From contig NZ_CP075682.1 of assembly GCF_018603435.1 (NCBI RefSeq), forward strand, positions 2,728,001 through 2,792,000: DNA of 64,000 nt. Reading direction: 5' to 3'. Every line of letters begins with the position of its first letter. Position 1 is the first letter of the stretch. This document shows positions 48,099 through 58,159 of the stretch, in pieces. Source of the DNA: Chryseobacterium sp. ZHDP1 (lineage in GTDB: Bacteria; Bacteroidota; Bacteroidia; Flavobacteriales; Weeksellaceae). The notes under the pieces are model-generated. The model saw nothing but the letters and a program-made list of their open reading frames with translations, searched no databases and was not told where the DNA came from. Made by a program: the position numbers and the translations under genes.

Positions 48099-48587
48099 TT
48101 ATTTAACTCCCGCCGCCCAACTTCTGTCGAATGGCAAAAGAAAATTCCCTATAAATTCTAAATAGGTATTTTTAGAAAAATCAAAAACCTGAATATCTTT
48201 AGAGATTTCTCCGTTTCTTATTTTTGATTTAAAATCGTTCAGTTTTAAAGTTTTTACTTCTCCGTTTTCTATAAAGCTCGCTTTCATTCTGTCGAATAAT
48301 CCCAGTTGATATTCTTCATCAATTTCTCTCATTACCTTTCCCAATGCATCGATGCTGCACCCTGAAGCCATTTCTTTTTCCTCATCTACACAGATGATAA
48401 TAAACTGATTTTTCTCAATTTTAAAAGAGGAAGAAAGCGGTTTTCCGTGAGCCGCCCAAGTCGCCAGAAAATCAAAAAGTTTCTCTGTAATCTGCTTTGC
48501 TTCTTTTGTTTCAAAAGGTCTGGATGCAGGATATATTATTACTCTGTAGTCGTTTGCTTCTACAATATTAGATTCTTCAATCTTCAT
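48099..48587 (-). CDS. Conserved Bacteroidota protein (often mislabelled 'ABC transporter ATPase')
   Basis: 162 residues from the ATG at 48587 (MKIEESNIVEAND). The frame extends to 48728, but that extension spans a terminator at 48670-48686, which argues for the shorter start. No Walker A or B motif, signal peptide or membrane helix is seen. Segments such as VIIYPASRPFET and LATWAAHGKPL are recognisable from a conserved Bacteroidota family whose function is unknown. It lies next to the Fe-S gene pair. Confidence 0.72.
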   Translation of the reverse strand: MKIEESNIVEANDYRVIIYPASRPFETKEAKQITEKLFDFLATWAAHGKPLSSSFKIEKNQFIIICVDEEKEMASGCSIDALGKVMREIDEEYQLGLFDRMKASFIENGEVKTLKLNDFKSKIRNGEISKDIQVFDFSKNTYLEFIGNFLLPFDRSWAAGVK

Positions 48588-48669
48588 TTTAATCAATTTA
48601 AAAGGTAAAATTACAATTTTTTCTTCATACCGTAATCCGGGATAGAGGGAATTATCACCAAACAAAAAA

Positions 48670-48686
48670 CTCAGGAAAATCCTGAG
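48670..48686 (-). terminator. Terminator after CCG-domain Fe-S gene
   Basis: ctcagga-aaa-tcctgag, followed on the minus strand by ttttttg. It lies 20 bp past the stop at 48706. Confidence 0.85.
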
Positions 48687-48705
48687 CTTATGTTTTATTG
48701 AGTTT

Positions 48706-49491
48706 TTATAAATCTTCTGCTTCAGCAAGAAGTTCTACAATATCTTTTACGGCAACTTCATCATTCTTATTGAAGTGTTTTACACCATCCGTCATCATTG
48801 TATTACAGAAAGGACATCCGGTTGCTATTACTTTCGGTTCGAATGACAACGCTTCCTCGGTTCTCTCGATATTAATGTCTTTCTTCCCTTTTTCGGGTTC
48901 TTTGAACATCTGTGCTCCTCCTGCTCCACAACAAAGCCCGTTGGTTTTACAACGCTTCATTTCCACCAGTTCGGCATCCAGTTTTTCCAATAAAAGTCTC
49001 GGTGCTTCATATTCATCATTGGCTCTTCCCAGATAACAAGGATCATGGAATGTAATTTTTTTACCGCTGAATGCGCCGCCTTCAATTTTCAGACGTCCTT
49101 CTTCCATTAATTTTTTAAGGAATTGAGTGTGATGCATCACTTCATAATTTCCGCCTAAATTCGGATATTCATTTTTCAGCGTATTGAAGCAGTGCGGACA
49201 AGCGGTAACAATTCTTTTTACTTCATAAGCGTTCAGAATTTCAATATTCGTTAGAGCCATCATCTGGAAAACAAATTCGTTTCCTGCACGTTTTGCGGGA
49301 TCTCCTGTACAGCTTTCTTCCTGCCCAAGTACAGCGAATTCCACGCCTATTTTATTTAAAATTTTGCAAAATGCTTTCGTAATTTTTTTAGCGCGGTCGT
49401 CGAAACTTCCCGCACAACCTACCCAAAATAAAACTTCAGGCGATTTTCCTTCGGCAGCATATTCTGCCATTGTTTTTATATTGAAATCCAT
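48706..49491 (-). CDS. Cysteine-rich (CCG) Fe-S oxidoreductase subunit
   Basis: 261 residues with two CCG-type cysteine-rich domains, as in heterodisulfide reductase HdrB and glycolate oxidase GlcF. Visible cysteines: VGCAGSFDD, ESCTGDP, ACPHCFNTL, DPCYLGR, CCGAGGAQMF and GCPFCNTMM. It should hold a non-cubane or cubane cluster and act with the membrane Fe-S protein encoded just upstream (85 bp gap). The electron donor and acceptor are unknown. Confidence 0.83.
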   Translation of the reverse strand: MDFNIKTMAEYAAEGKSPEVLFWVGCAGSFDDRAKKITKAFCKILNKIGVEFAVLGQEESCTGDPAKRAGNEFVFQMMALTNIEILNAYEVKRIVTACPHCFNTLKNEYPNLGGNYEVMHHTQFLKKLMEEGRLKIEGGAFSGKKITFHDPCYLGRANDEYEAPRLLLEKLDAELVEMKRCKTNGLCCGAGGAQMFKEPEKGKKDINIERTEEALSFEPKVIATGCPFCNTMMTDGVKHFNKNDEVAVKDIVELLAEAEDL

Positions 49492-49576
49492 TTTAATTCA
49501 GTTTACCAAAATAACATTGTAACAGTTTATTCATGAAATGATTGCTACATCGTTACATTTTAGATTGTTACATTAA

Positions 49577-50914
49577 TTAGTCTTTTGCCCAGTTCAGACG
49601 GTCTGCCTGATTGTATTGCCAAGGTGCAGCGTTGTTTTCTACATTCGTCATCATTAGATTCAGTTCTTGCGGTGCAGCAGACTGCTCCATAACAAGGAAT
49701 CGTCTCATTTCAAAGATAATGGAAAGCGGATCCAGTAAAACCGGACAAGCTTCTGTACATGCGTTACAGGTTGTACAAGCCCATAATTCTTCTTTGGTGA
49801 TGTAATCGTTCAACAGTTTTTTACCGTCGTCTACAAATTTTCCGTTCTTATCGATATTCTTTCCTACCTCTTCCAGACGGTCTCTTGTCTTCATTAAGAT
49901 AGCTCTCGGAGACAATTTTTTGCCTGTAATATTTGCCGGACAAACCGCAGTACAACGACCGCATTCCGTGCAGGAATAGGCATTTAGAAGCTGCACCTGA
50001 TTAAGATCAAAAATATCCTCAGCTCCGAATTTTGAAGGTGTTTCCGCTTCTCCTTCTGCCGGAGCTGCGTAAGGATCTGCATTCGGATCCATCATCAGTT
50101 TAATTTCTTTCGTTACAGACTCAAGATTGTTGAATTTTCCTTTTTCATTCAGATTTGCATACCATGTACTCGGAAAAGCAAGGATGATGTGTAAATGTTT
50201 TGAATAATAAAGGTAGTTCATAAAGAATAAGATCCCTACAAAGTGGAACCACCACGCTGCACGTTCTACTCCGAATAAAAATCCGTCGCTGAAACTGAAA
50301 ACCTCAAGAAACGGAACGAACGTCATCTCGCTGATCGGGAAAGAGCCAACCTTCACAAAATGACCGTAACCATTCGACTGCAGAATAAAATCTGAAGCAT
50401 TCATCGTAAAGAAAGCCATCATTAAAGCAAATTCGATAATCAGAATCCAGTTTGCATCTTCTTTTGGCCATCCTAAAAGTTCTTTCATGGTTAATCTTTT
50501 CACCCCGTAAAAATTTCTACGGATAAAAAAGAGTACCACCCCGATTACCACTAAAAGAGCCAGTATCTCTAAAGTGGCGGTGAAGAAACCATAAACTGTG
50601 CTTCCTAAAATGGTTGATAAAAATCTGTGCGTTCCGAAGATTCCGTCCACCACAATCTCAATAAGCTCGATATTGATGATGATGAAACCTACATACACAA
50701 AAAGGTGTAAAATTCCGGCTACAGGACGTTTTGTCATCTTACTCTGACCCATCGCAACATTTGCCATCGTTGCCCATCTCTCTCCTCTTCTGTCGCTGCG
50801 ATTGATCTCACGTCCTAATCTGATGTTTCTATATATCTTTTGCAGACTTTTTACAAAAAGTCCAAAACCTGCAATTAATAAAATCAGAAAAATAATATTA
50901 GGGATATAATGCAT
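49577..50914 (-). CDS. Membrane-bound 4Fe-4S ferredoxin-type protein
   Basis: 445 residues. The N-terminal half has about five to six transmembrane helices (first at residues 4-22), the C-terminal part two 4Fe-4S motifs: CTECGRCTAVCP and CTTCNACTEACP. This resembles the membrane subunit of Hdr-like or NarI/GlpC-like complexes. With the CCG protein it likely forms a quinone-linked electron-transfer unit. It lies 12 bp after the MCE gene on the same strand. Confidence 0.83.
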   Translation of the reverse strand: MHYIPNIIFLILLIAGFGLFVKSLQKIYRNIRLGREINRSDRRGERWATMANVAMGQSKMTKRPVAGILHLFVYVGFIIINIELIEIVVDGIFGTHRFLSTILGSTVYGFFTATLEILALLVVIGVVLFFIRRNFYGVKRLTMKELLGWPKEDANWILIIEFALMMAFFTMNASDFILQSNGYGHFVKVGSFPISEMTFVPFLEVFSFSDGFLFGVERAAWWFHFVGILFFMNYLYYSKHLHIILAFPSTWYANLNEKGKFNNLESVTKEIKLMMDPNADPYAAPAEGEAETPSKFGAEDIFDLNQVQLLNAYSCTECGRCTAVCPANITGKKLSPRAILMKTRDRLEEVGKNIDKNGKFVDDGKKLLNDYITKEELWACTTCNACTEACPVLLDPLSIIFEMRRFLVMEQSAAPQELNLMMTNVENNAAPWQYNQADRLNWAKD

Positions 50915-50926
50915 GGTTTAAAAAAA

Positions 50927-51877
50927 TTAGTCTTTATTATTTTTTCCGAAAACGGAGAAGTTAACATATTTTTTGGGATGTGCTTTCAGATCTTCAATTA
51001 AAGCATTCAGATTATTGGAAGCGGCATTCAGGTTATTGTAAAGCTGATCATCTTTCATAATTTTACCCAAACTTCCTTCACCTCTGTCGATTCCTGAAAC
51101 TACATTATTTAACTGCCCGACTGTCGCGTCTAAATTAGCAATGGTAGCATTTAGTTTCTTAGTATCAATACTTTCTGCTAAATTCCCGTATTTATCTAAA
51201 GTTACTTTTCCGCTCTGCATGGTAAGACTTGCATCATCCAATACTTTCTGAAGTTTAGGATCATTGTGCCCTACTAATGAGTTTACGCTTCCTGCAGTAG
51301 TCTGTAAAGCGGCAACCGTTTTATTAAGATTCGCCAGTAGTAATTTAATCTCCTGTCTGTTTTGGGCATCAACAAGCTGGTTTGCGTTGGTCATCAAAGA
51401 ATCTACTCTGTGTAATACAACCTGTAACTGATCTTTTACAGGACCTACCTGAGAAGACAGGCTTCCTAAAGTTCCCAATTTAAAAGCACCCCTTAAAGTA
51501 TCACCGTCTTTTGCCGTCTGTCCTCCATACATGAGATTAATCCTCATCTCTTTTCCTCCCATTAAACTTGGTTCAAAAATCTCTAATGTTGAATTTTTTG
51601 AAAACTCAAAATTGTTATCTACTGTAATTTTTACAATAAAATCAATCTTGCCGTCTTTGGATGTATTAGGAATAATTTTATCTACCTGACCAACCTTTAA
51701 CCCGTTAATGGAAACCGGCGAAGACTGAGCCAGACCTTCTACGTTATCATATCTTGCGTAAAATATATTGTCGGTAGTAAAAAGGCTTCTGCCCTTCATA
51801 AACTGAAAAAGCACCACAAAACCAACAATGGCTAATAGTGCGATCACACCAGCTTTTAATTCTTTACTGAACTTCAC
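50927..51877 (-). CDS. MlaD/MCE-family lipid-transfer protein
   Basis: 316 residues with one N-terminal transmembrane helix (KAGVIALLAIVGFVVLFQF) and one MCE domain (about 35-115; ARYDNVEGLAQSSPVSINGLKVG). The C-terminal part is a long helical region. MCE proteins form rings that move phospholipids between membranes. The permease and ATPase partners are not in this window. First gene of the run leading into the Fe-S genes. Confidence 0.87.
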   Translation of the reverse strand: MKFSKELKAGVIALLAIVGFVVLFQFMKGRSLFTTDNIFYARYDNVEGLAQSSPVSINGLKVGQVDKIIPNTSKDGKIDFIVKITVDNNFEFSKNSTLEIFEPSLMGGKEMRINLMYGGQTAKDGDTLRGAFKLGTLGSLSSQVGPVKDQLQVVLHRVDSLMTNANQLVDAQNRQEIKLLLANLNKTVAALQTTAGSVNSLVGHNDPKLQKVLDDASLTMQSGKVTLDKYGNLAESIDTKKLNATIANLDATVGQLNNVVSGIDRGEGSLGKIMKDDQLYNNLNAASNNLNALIEDLKAHPKKYVNFSVFGKNNKD

Positions 51878-51952
51878 TTGCTAAATTTTTTCTAATGAGC
51901 AAATATACTACATTTAACTGAATGTTTTTCTTTATTGCTCTGCGTTACACAC

Positions 51953-51984
51953 AAAAAAAGCGGCAAAAACTTTGCCGCTTTTTA
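51953..51984 (-). terminator. Terminator of the PpiD-like gene
   Basis: agcggcaaa-aac-tttgccgct (51959-51979), with A- and T-runs on both sides. It lies 20 bp past the stop at 52004. Confidence 0.88.
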
Positions 51985-52003
51985 TCTATCTTAAAAATTA
52001 TTT

Positions 52004-54151
52004 TTATTGTTGCTGAGAACCCAGCTTGTTCCAGATCTCGATTCTGTAGTCTTCGATATCTGCATTGTCCTGTAAGCTCTTTAACCAAGCCTGTCCGAAC
52101 ATTCCTCCATTTCTTTGGGTAACAGATTCTGTAAACTGTTTAAGATCTCCGGGCTGTTTGTTTGTGATCTCATTCTTTTTAATAAGAACGTAAACTCCTG
52201 TTCCCCCTTCAACCGGCTTAGAAAGCTGTCCTTTCTTCACTCCGAATGCTGCTCCTGCAACTTTAGGCTCCATAGAACCTGCTACAGAAGGATTTAACAG
52301 GTTAACCTGTGCAGACTGTTTTGTCGTTCCGAATTGTTTAGCAATCTGATCTAAATTTCCTGCTTTCCCGATTTTCTCTGAAATCTGTTTTGCAGCCAGT
52401 TTATTTTTAACTACAACTTCAATCTGATCTCTTACAGATTCCGGATCTGCAGTTCCTTTTTCCTGCTTACCGTTTAAGTAAACTACAATTTTATCTCCTG
52501 TTCCGTCTACTGTGAATAATTCAGTATCTCCTTTTTCTCTTTTCTTGTCGAAAGCCCATGCCAGAATTTCCGAATCTTTGTCTGTTCCCAATCCCTGAAG
52601 CTGACCGTCGAATCTCTTCGCCTGCTTAGGATTAGAGAACTGATAGTTTGCTTTCTTAGCAATATTCACGAAATCGTTGAAAGACTTCCCCTGAACCTGC
52701 TGAACAAATCTGCTCGCATTCTTATTTACTTCTGCTTCTGTAGCATCAGAAGGTTTAATCGCTTTTACAAGGTTTGCCACTTTGTAAGCCATAGCTCCCG
52801 GTTTTTTATCTTCAATATTGATGATGTGATAACCGAATTGCGTTTCTACAACACCTGTCGCACCTTTAGGATTTTCAGACAGATATTTTAAGAACTCAGG
52901 AACGAAAGGCGTTTCAGGAGTTGTCCATCCTAAACTACCGCCTTGAGCGGCAGAATTCGGATCGTTTGACAATTTAAGGAATTCTGTGAATTTCCCGGGA
53001 TTAGCTTTTACAATCGCTCCGATAGAATCTGCTAATTTTTTAGCCTGTTCTTTAGATCTTGTAACGCCTTCTCCCGCAGGACTTCCTTTGAACGCAATTA
53101 GAATATGTCTTGATAATGTAGAATCTGAAGTCTTTTTATCTAAAAGTTTAGAAACTACATAAAAGTTCTGCTCTTTGTAAGGACCAAAAGTCTGACCGAT
53201 TGCTGCAGTTGGAAGCTGAGCCTGAATAGCCTGAGGCAATTGGTTAGGTTTAAGATATTGCGGATTGAAAGGCATATCAGAATTTGCCATAATGAACATA
53301 GAGTCATTCTTTGTATTCTGGAAGTTTTCAGAACCTCCGCTCGCATCGCTTCCTACAGAGAATAATTTATTTATTTCTTTCTGAGCGGCTGCATCATCTG
53401 CAGGACTTGGCTTAGAAGGAAAATATACAATTCCTATGTTTCTGCTTTCTTCAGCCTTAAACATTACCGGATGCTGCTTAATATAATTAGCTAAATCTTC
53501 AGTCGTAACTTTGATGTTATTTTTTTGAAGATAGGTTGCATAATCTACTTTCACGAAATCGATATCCGCTAACTGATCTCTTTCTCTCATCAGCTCTTCC
53601 GCTTCTTTTTTCCCTGTCGTGATCCCGGTAGAAACATTTGCAAATACCTGTCTCGCCATCAATCTGTACTCGATTGATTTTCTGGTTTTCAACCACTGGT
53701 TGTAACTTTCCAGCGAAGCAGCCTTCATATCTTCGATTTGTTTTTTAAGTTCCTGTGTCTTAAAATTACCTTTTTCATCAAAAAACTGCTTCTGCTGTGC
53801 AAACATCTGATCGTACTGGATCTGGTTCCAGAAATAATCATCCGTCATTTCGAAGCCCATTTTCTCGAATTGCTGTTTGATCAGTTTCGACTGTACAAGC
53901 AATTGCCATGCCTGCTCTTCAAGACCATTTTTTGGTTGACCTTGCTGTTCAGCCTGTTGTTGCAGCACGAAAAGTTGATCGTTAAACTCTTCACGGGTAA
54001 TTTTCTCACCATTCACTTTTCCTAAAACATCAGGATTTTTACCAAAAACCTTATCAATACTGTCGGGGTTTACAAGGAACGCCAAAAGCGCCAGTGCAAT
54101 TACTCCCATCAAAAGCCAAGGTCTACTCCTAATTTGTCCTAAAATTGCCAT
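52004..54151 (-). CDS. Peptidyl-prolyl isomerase, SurA/PpiD-like foldase
   Basis: 715 residues. One N-terminal transmembrane anchor (WLLMGVIALALLAFLV, residues 13-28) is followed by a SurA-type N-terminal chaperone domain (NGEKITREEFNDQL). A parvulin PPIase domain lies near 340-450 (SRHILIAFKG and FGYHIINIEDKKPG), with a further helical region after it. This is the PpiD layout: a membrane-anchored periplasmic folding factor. It is divergent from lon across a 259-bp gap. Confidence 0.88.
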   Translation of the reverse strand: MAILGQIRSRPWLLMGVIALALLAFLVNPDSIDKVFGKNPDVLGKVNGEKITREEFNDQLFVLQQQAEQQGQPKNGLEEQAWQLLVQSKLIKQQFEKMGFEMTDDYFWNQIQYDQMFAQQKQFFDEKGNFKTQELKKQIEDMKAASLESYNQWLKTRKSIEYRLMARQVFANVSTGITTGKKEAEELMRERDQLADIDFVKVDYATYLQKNNIKVTTEDLANYIKQHPVMFKAEESRNIGIVYFPSKPSPADDAAAQKEINKLFSVGSDASGGSENFQNTKNDSMFIMANSDMPFNPQYLKPNQLPQAIQAQLPTAAIGQTFGPYKEQNFYVVSKLLDKKTSDSTLSRHILIAFKGSPAGEGVTRSKEQAKKLADSIGAIVKANPGKFTEFLKLSNDPNSAAQGGSLGWTTPETPFVPEFLKYLSENPKGATGVVETQFGYHIINIEDKKPGAMAYKVANLVKAIKPSDATEAEVNKNASRFVQQVQGKSFNDFVNIAKKANYQFSNPKQAKRFDGQLQGLGTDKDSEILAWAFDKKREKGDTELFTVDGTGDKIVVYLNGKQEKGTADPESVRDQIEVVVKNKLAAKQISEKIGKAGNLDQIAKQFGTTKQSAQVNLLNPSVAGSMEPKVAGAAFGVKKGQLSKPVEGGTGVYVLIKKNEITNKQPGDLKQFTESVTQRNGGMFGQAWLKSLQDNADIEDYRIEIWNKLGSQQQ

Positions 54152-54322
54152 TATATAAATTATAGTTTTTTATCAGTTTGCGAAAATACACATTTTTAAG
54201 AAATTACGGAAATACAAGACCTTTATTTTAATTTTTAAAATTTAATTTTTATGAAAAAGGAAATTTTGACCGTATTTTTTAGCAAAAAACAAATGGCATA
54301 AGTCTTGTGGAATTTAAGCACA

Positions 54323-54401
54323 CATAATATGAGTTGCCTTTTTAAAACATATTATGAAATTTCACGTTAACGAATTAAAACGATAATGACAATTTGTCAT
54401 T
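54323..54401. promoter_or_regulatory. Palindromes upstream of lon
   Basis: Inverted repeat cataatatg (54323-54331) / catattatg (54348-54356), and a tighter palindrome aatgacaa-t-ttgtcatt (54385-54401) ending 9 bp before the lon ATG. The latter resembles an operator or mRNA hairpin over the start region. A TGGCA...TTGT sequence at 54294-54308 resembles a sigma-54 promoter but lacks the final C. Confidence 0.4.
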
Positions 54402-54410
54402 CGATTTACT

Positions 54411-56816
54411 ATGACAGAATTTGAAGATATAAGTTTAGAAGAAATGATAAGCGACGGATTTGATATTGTAGCTCAGGAAATCAACATTGATGATCTTGCG
54501 GAAACAGAAAAAAATTCTGAGCAAAAGATATTCCCGATCCTTCCTGTAAGAAATATGGTGATGTTCCCGAATGTTGTAATCCCGATTACTGCCGGAAGAA
54601 AAGCATCTATTCAGTTATTGGAAGAAGCGCAGAAAAACGGCGATTTTATCGGAATCGTAAGCCAGAAAAATTCAGATCTTGAACAGCCTGCCGAAAAAGA
54701 CTTGTTCCAGACCGGAACTTTGGCAAAGATCATCAAAATCATTAAACTTCCGGAAGGGAATATCACGGCTATTACCAAAGGCTTTCACCGTTTTAAAATA
54801 AAGAAAGTTGTTGAAAAACAGCCTTATTTTAAAGCAGAAATATCAAAATTAAAGGATTCTAAGCCTAAAAACAAGGAAGAATACGAAGCATTGCTGGAAA
54901 ACGTAAAAGATCTTGCCCTTAAAATTATTGAGCTGGATCCCAACATTCCGAATGCTGCGAATTTTGCCATAAAAAACATCAACAACAATGATGATCTCCT
55001 GAATTTCATCTGCACCAATGCTAACTTCCCGTCTTCAGACAAACAGAAACTTCTGGAAGAAAAAAATCTGATGGAAAGGGCCAATAAGTGCTATGAAATG
55101 ATGCATGAAGATTTCAGAAAGCTGGAACTGCGAAACCAGATTCATCAGAAAACATCAAAGGATCTTGATAAACAGCAGAGAGAATATTTCCTGAACCAGC
55201 AGATCAGAACGATTCAGGAAGAGTTGGGAGGTGGACCGGAAGGCGATGTGGAAGATTTGATTAATAAAGCAAAATCCAAAAAGTGGAGCGATGAAGTAGA
55301 GGAACATTTCCAAAAGGAAATCAACAGGCTACAGCGTCAGAACCCGAATTCACCGGATTATAATGTTCAGAGAAATTATCTGGATTTTTTCACAGACCTT
55401 CCTTGGGAAACGTACACCAAAGATGTTTTTGATATTGCCAAAGCGGAGAAAATTTTAGATAAAGCCCATTTCGGTTTAGAGGATATCAAGAAAAGAATTC
55501 TGGAGCACATGGCGGTTTTAAAGCTTAAAAACAACATGAAATCCCCTATCCTTTTGCTTGTAGGACCTCCGGGAGTTGGTAAAACTTCATTGGGAAAATC
55601 TATTGCGGATGCATTGGGAAGAAAATATGTAAGACTTTCTTTGGGTGGGCTTCATGATGAAAGCGAGATCCGTGGCCACAGAAAAACATATATTGGCGCG
55701 ATGGCGGGAAGAATTCTTCAGTCTATCAAAAAATCCGGAACCTCCAATCCTGTTATTGTTTTGGATGAAATGGATAAAATCGGACAGGGACTGCATGGAG
55801 ATCCAAGTTCGGCACTTTTAGAAGTTCTTGATCCTGAACAGAATAATTCATTCTATGATAATTTCTTAGAGATGGGTTATGATTTGTCTAAAGTGATGTT
55901 TATTGCAACGGCAAATTCATTATCAACCATTCAGACTCCATTGTTAGACAGAACTGAAATCATTCAGATTGCAGGCTATACTTTAGAGGAAAAGATTGAA
56001 ATTGCAAAAAGACATTTAATTAAAAAGCAGCAGGAAGAAAACGGCTTGGATTCTAAATCGTTCAAGCTTGGCAATGCTGAATTAAAACATATTATTGAAG
56101 CACATACTTCGGAAAGCGGGGTAAGATCTCTTGAAAAAAGAATTGCAGGAATTGCTCGCTGGGTAGCTTTGCAGACTGCTTTGGTGAAAGATTACGATCC
56201 TAAAATCTCCATTGAAAAAGTAGATGAAATTTTAGGCGTTCCGAGACCGAAAAGCTTATCGGAAATTACCGGAGTTCCGGGCGTTGTGACGGGTCTTGCA
56301 TGGACAAGTGTAGGAGGAGATATTTTATTCATTGAAAGTATTTTAAGTAACGGAAAAGGTTCATTATCCATGACCGGAAACTTAGGAACGGTGATGAAAG
56401 AATCTGCAACCATTGCGCTGGAATATATTAAAGCGAAACATGATGAACTTGGAATTTCTCAGGATGATATTGAAAAGAAAAACATCCACGTTCACGTTCC
56501 TGAAGGTGCAACACCAAAAGACGGACCTTCAGCAGGAATTGCCATGCTGACTTCAATGGTTTCTTCTTTTAAAAATAAAAAGGTAAAACCTCATCTTGCC
56601 ATGACCGGAGAGATTACTTTAAGAGGAAAAGTTCTTCCGGTGGGTGGAATTAAAGAAAAACTTCTGGCAGCAACAAGAGCCGGAATTAAAGAGGTGATTC
56701 TTTGTGAAGCCAACAGAAAAGATGTGGAAGAAATTAAAAAAGATTACCTGAAAAATCTGAATGTACATTACGTTAGCAGAATGGAAGAGGTAATCGAAAT
56801 TGCACTGGAAAAATAA
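54411..56816 (+). CDS. lon: ATP-dependent protease Lon
   Basis: 801-residue Lon protease degrading misfolded and regulatory proteins. Order of parts: N-terminal substrate-binding domain with [17 protein letters not shown]+ domain with Walker [10 protein letters not shown] (near 385) and Walker [10 protein letters not shown], then the serine-lysine protease domain with catalytic Ser in KDGPSAGIA (near 706) and Lys in [10 protein letters not shown] (near 749). Full length. Regulated possibly by the palindromes before its start. Confidence 0.97.
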   Translation: MTEFEDISLEEMISDGFDIVAQEINIDDLAETEKNSEQKIFPILPVRNMVMFPNVVIPITAGRKASIQLLEEAQKNGDFIGIVSQKNSDLEQPAEKDLFQTGTLAKIIKIIKLPEGNITAITKGFHRFKIKKVVEKQPYFKAEISKLKDSKPKNKEEYEALLENVKDLALKIIELDPNIPNAANFAIKNINNNDDLLNFICTNANFPSSDKQKLLEEKNLMERANKCYEMMHEDFRKLELRNQIHQKTSKDLDKQQREYFLNQQIRTIQEELGGGPEGDVEDLINKAKSKKWSDEVEEHFQKEINRLQRQNPNSPDYNVQRNYLDFFTDLPWETYTKDVFDIAKAEKILDKAHFGLEDIKKRILEHMAVLKLKNNMKSPILLLVGPPGVGKTSLGKSIADALGRKYVRLSLGGLHDESEIRGHRKTYIGAMAGRILQSIKKSGTSNPVIVLDEMDKIGQGLHGDPSSALLEVLDPEQNNSFYDNFLEMGYDLSKVMFIATANSLSTIQTPLLDRTEIIQIAGYTLEEKIEIAKRHLIKKQQEENGLDSKSFKLGNAELKHIIEAHTSESGVRSLEKRIAGIARWVALQTALVKDYDPKISIEKVDEILGVPRPKSLSEITGVPGVVTGLAWTSVGGDILFIESILSNGKGSLSMTGNLGTVMKESATIALEYIKAKHDELGISQDDIEKKNIHVHVPEGATPKDGPSAGIAMLTSMVSSFKNKKVKPHLAMTGEITLRGKVLPVGGIKEKLLAATRAGIKEVILCEANRKDVEEIKKDYLKNLNVHYVSRMEEVIEIALEK

Positions 56817-56836
56817 TTCAGACTTATCATTTAAAT

Positions 56837-56870
56837 AAAAAACACGTCTCAGATTTGAGATGTGTTTTTT
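56837..56870 (+). terminator. Terminator of lon
   Basis: Stem acacgtctca / tgagatgtgt with a 4-nt loop, A-rich before and T-rich after. Confidence 0.85.
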
Positions 56871-57002
56871 ATTGTTTTTTTACTAAAGGTAAACAGCCTT
56901 ATTAAATGGCATACATTTTTCTAATGAGTTGAAAAAGATTTAAAGGTTAAAGCACTTAACTCGAACGGTTTTTATTATTTTTATAGAACAGATTTTCACA
57001 CC

Positions 57003-58115
57003 ATGAATTTACTTCGACTTCCTTTTCTTGTAAAACTTACGCTGGTCGTTATTTCCATCATCGGATTAGGCTACCTCATTTCATTGGGAAAGAGTATTTT
57101 AGCTCCGTTTTTTCTGGCATTTTTAATGGCTATGCTTTTTTTGCCTGTTGCCAATTTTCTGGAGAGAAGATTGAGATTTTCAAGATCAATGTCTACCATT
57201 GCTTCAGTTCTAATGATGCTGCTTATCTTAACAGGTCTGATTTATTTTTTCGGATCACAGCTTTCCGATTTCAGTAAAGATATTCCGCATCTCAAACAGC
57301 AGTTTACCTCCGTGGCTGCAGATATCCAGCATTGGGTTTCCAGAACTTTTCATGTGAAAATAGATGAACAGCTGAACTATCTTGATCAGGGCTTAAATAA
57401 GCTTTTATCTTCCTCTGGAGTTATTCTGGGATTCACTTTTGGAGTATTTTCTTCAAGTTTAGGTTTCTTTGTATTTTTTATTCTGTTTTTCATTTTCATT
57501 CTAAATTACAGAAGAATTTTAAACAACTTTATTATCACGGTTTTTAGCGAGAAACACAAAACGAGTGTTCAGGAAGTGGTAAGCGAAGTGAGAGTTATGA
57601 CCAAAAAATACATCATCGGACTTTGTCTTCAGATTCTGATTGTTTCTACTCTTACCTCTATTGTCCTTACAATTTTAGGCGTTAAATATGCGATTCTTCT
57701 GGGTGTTCTCACAGGTTTATTAAATGTAATTCCTTATCTCGGAATCTGCATAAGTTTACTGATCTCCTGCTTTATCGCTTTCGCAACTTCTACTCCTTCT
57801 ACCTGTATTTATGTAGCGATAGGATATATTGCGGTTCATGTTGTGGACGGAAATATTGTCCTTCCGTTTGTGGTAGGCTCAAAAGTAAAGATCAACGCAT
57901 TATTTTCTTTTATAGGAATTCTTATCGGAGAACATTTGTGGGGAATTGCAGGCATGTTTTTATGTATTCCGGCAATTGCTATTATTAAGATTATTTTTGA
58001 AAGAGTTCAGGGACTTCAGCCTTGGGGAAAATTGCTGGGTGAAGAAGAAAAACCCAATAAAAAGAAAAAGACATATAAAATTTCCAAAAATATCACATTA
58101 AAAGAAATGGATTAA
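57003..58115 (+). CDS. AI-2E family transporter
   Basis: 370-residue membrane protein with about eight hydrophobic helices and a central soluble segment (about 85-135), the layout of the AI-2E/PerM family. The family includes proteins proposed to export AI-2 and others that act as sodium/proton antiporters, so the substrate is open. The C-terminal tail is lysine-rich (KKKKTYKISKN). Converges on the bacteriocin-like gene across a shared terminator. Confidence 0.87.
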   Translation: MNLLRLPFLVKLTLVVISIIGLGYLISLGKSILAPFFLAFLMAMLFLPVANFLERRLRFSRSMSTIASVLMMLLILTGLIYFFGSQLSDFSKDIPHLKQQFTSVAADIQHWVSRTFHVKIDEQLNYLDQGLNKLLSSSGVILGFTFGVFSSSLGFFVFFILFFIFILNYRRILNNFIITVFSEKHKTSVQEVVSEVRVMTKKYIIGLCLQILIVSTLTSIVLTILGVKYAILLGVLTGLLNVIPYLGICISLLISCFIAFATSTPSTCIYVAIGYIAVHVVDGNIVLPFVVGSKVKINALFSFIGILIGEHLWGIAGMFLCIPAIAIIKIIFERVQGLQPWGKLLGEEEKPNKKKKTYKISKNITLKEMD

Positions 58116-58120
58116 AACAA

Positions 58121-58157
58121 AAGAAAGCCTTCGAATTTTGAAGGCTTTCTTTTTTAT
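58121..58157. terminator. Bidirectional terminator
   Basis: Stem aagaaagccttc (58121-58132) / gaaggctttctt (58140-58151) with a 7-nt loop and T-rich tails on both strands. It is shared by the converging AI-2E transporter and small-peptide genes. Confidence 0.9.
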
Positions 58158-58159
58158 TG

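Noticed and set aside
48588..48728. 47-residue N-terminal extension of the conserved protein ending at 48099
   Set aside because: The extension reads through a strong terminator at 48670-48686 and does not resemble the family; the ATG at 48587 is preferred.
49499..49560. TGTAAC-type short repeats between the two Fe-S genes
   Set aside because: Units such as gttacat recur three times but with irregular spacing and no symmetry; too weak to call an operator or an element.
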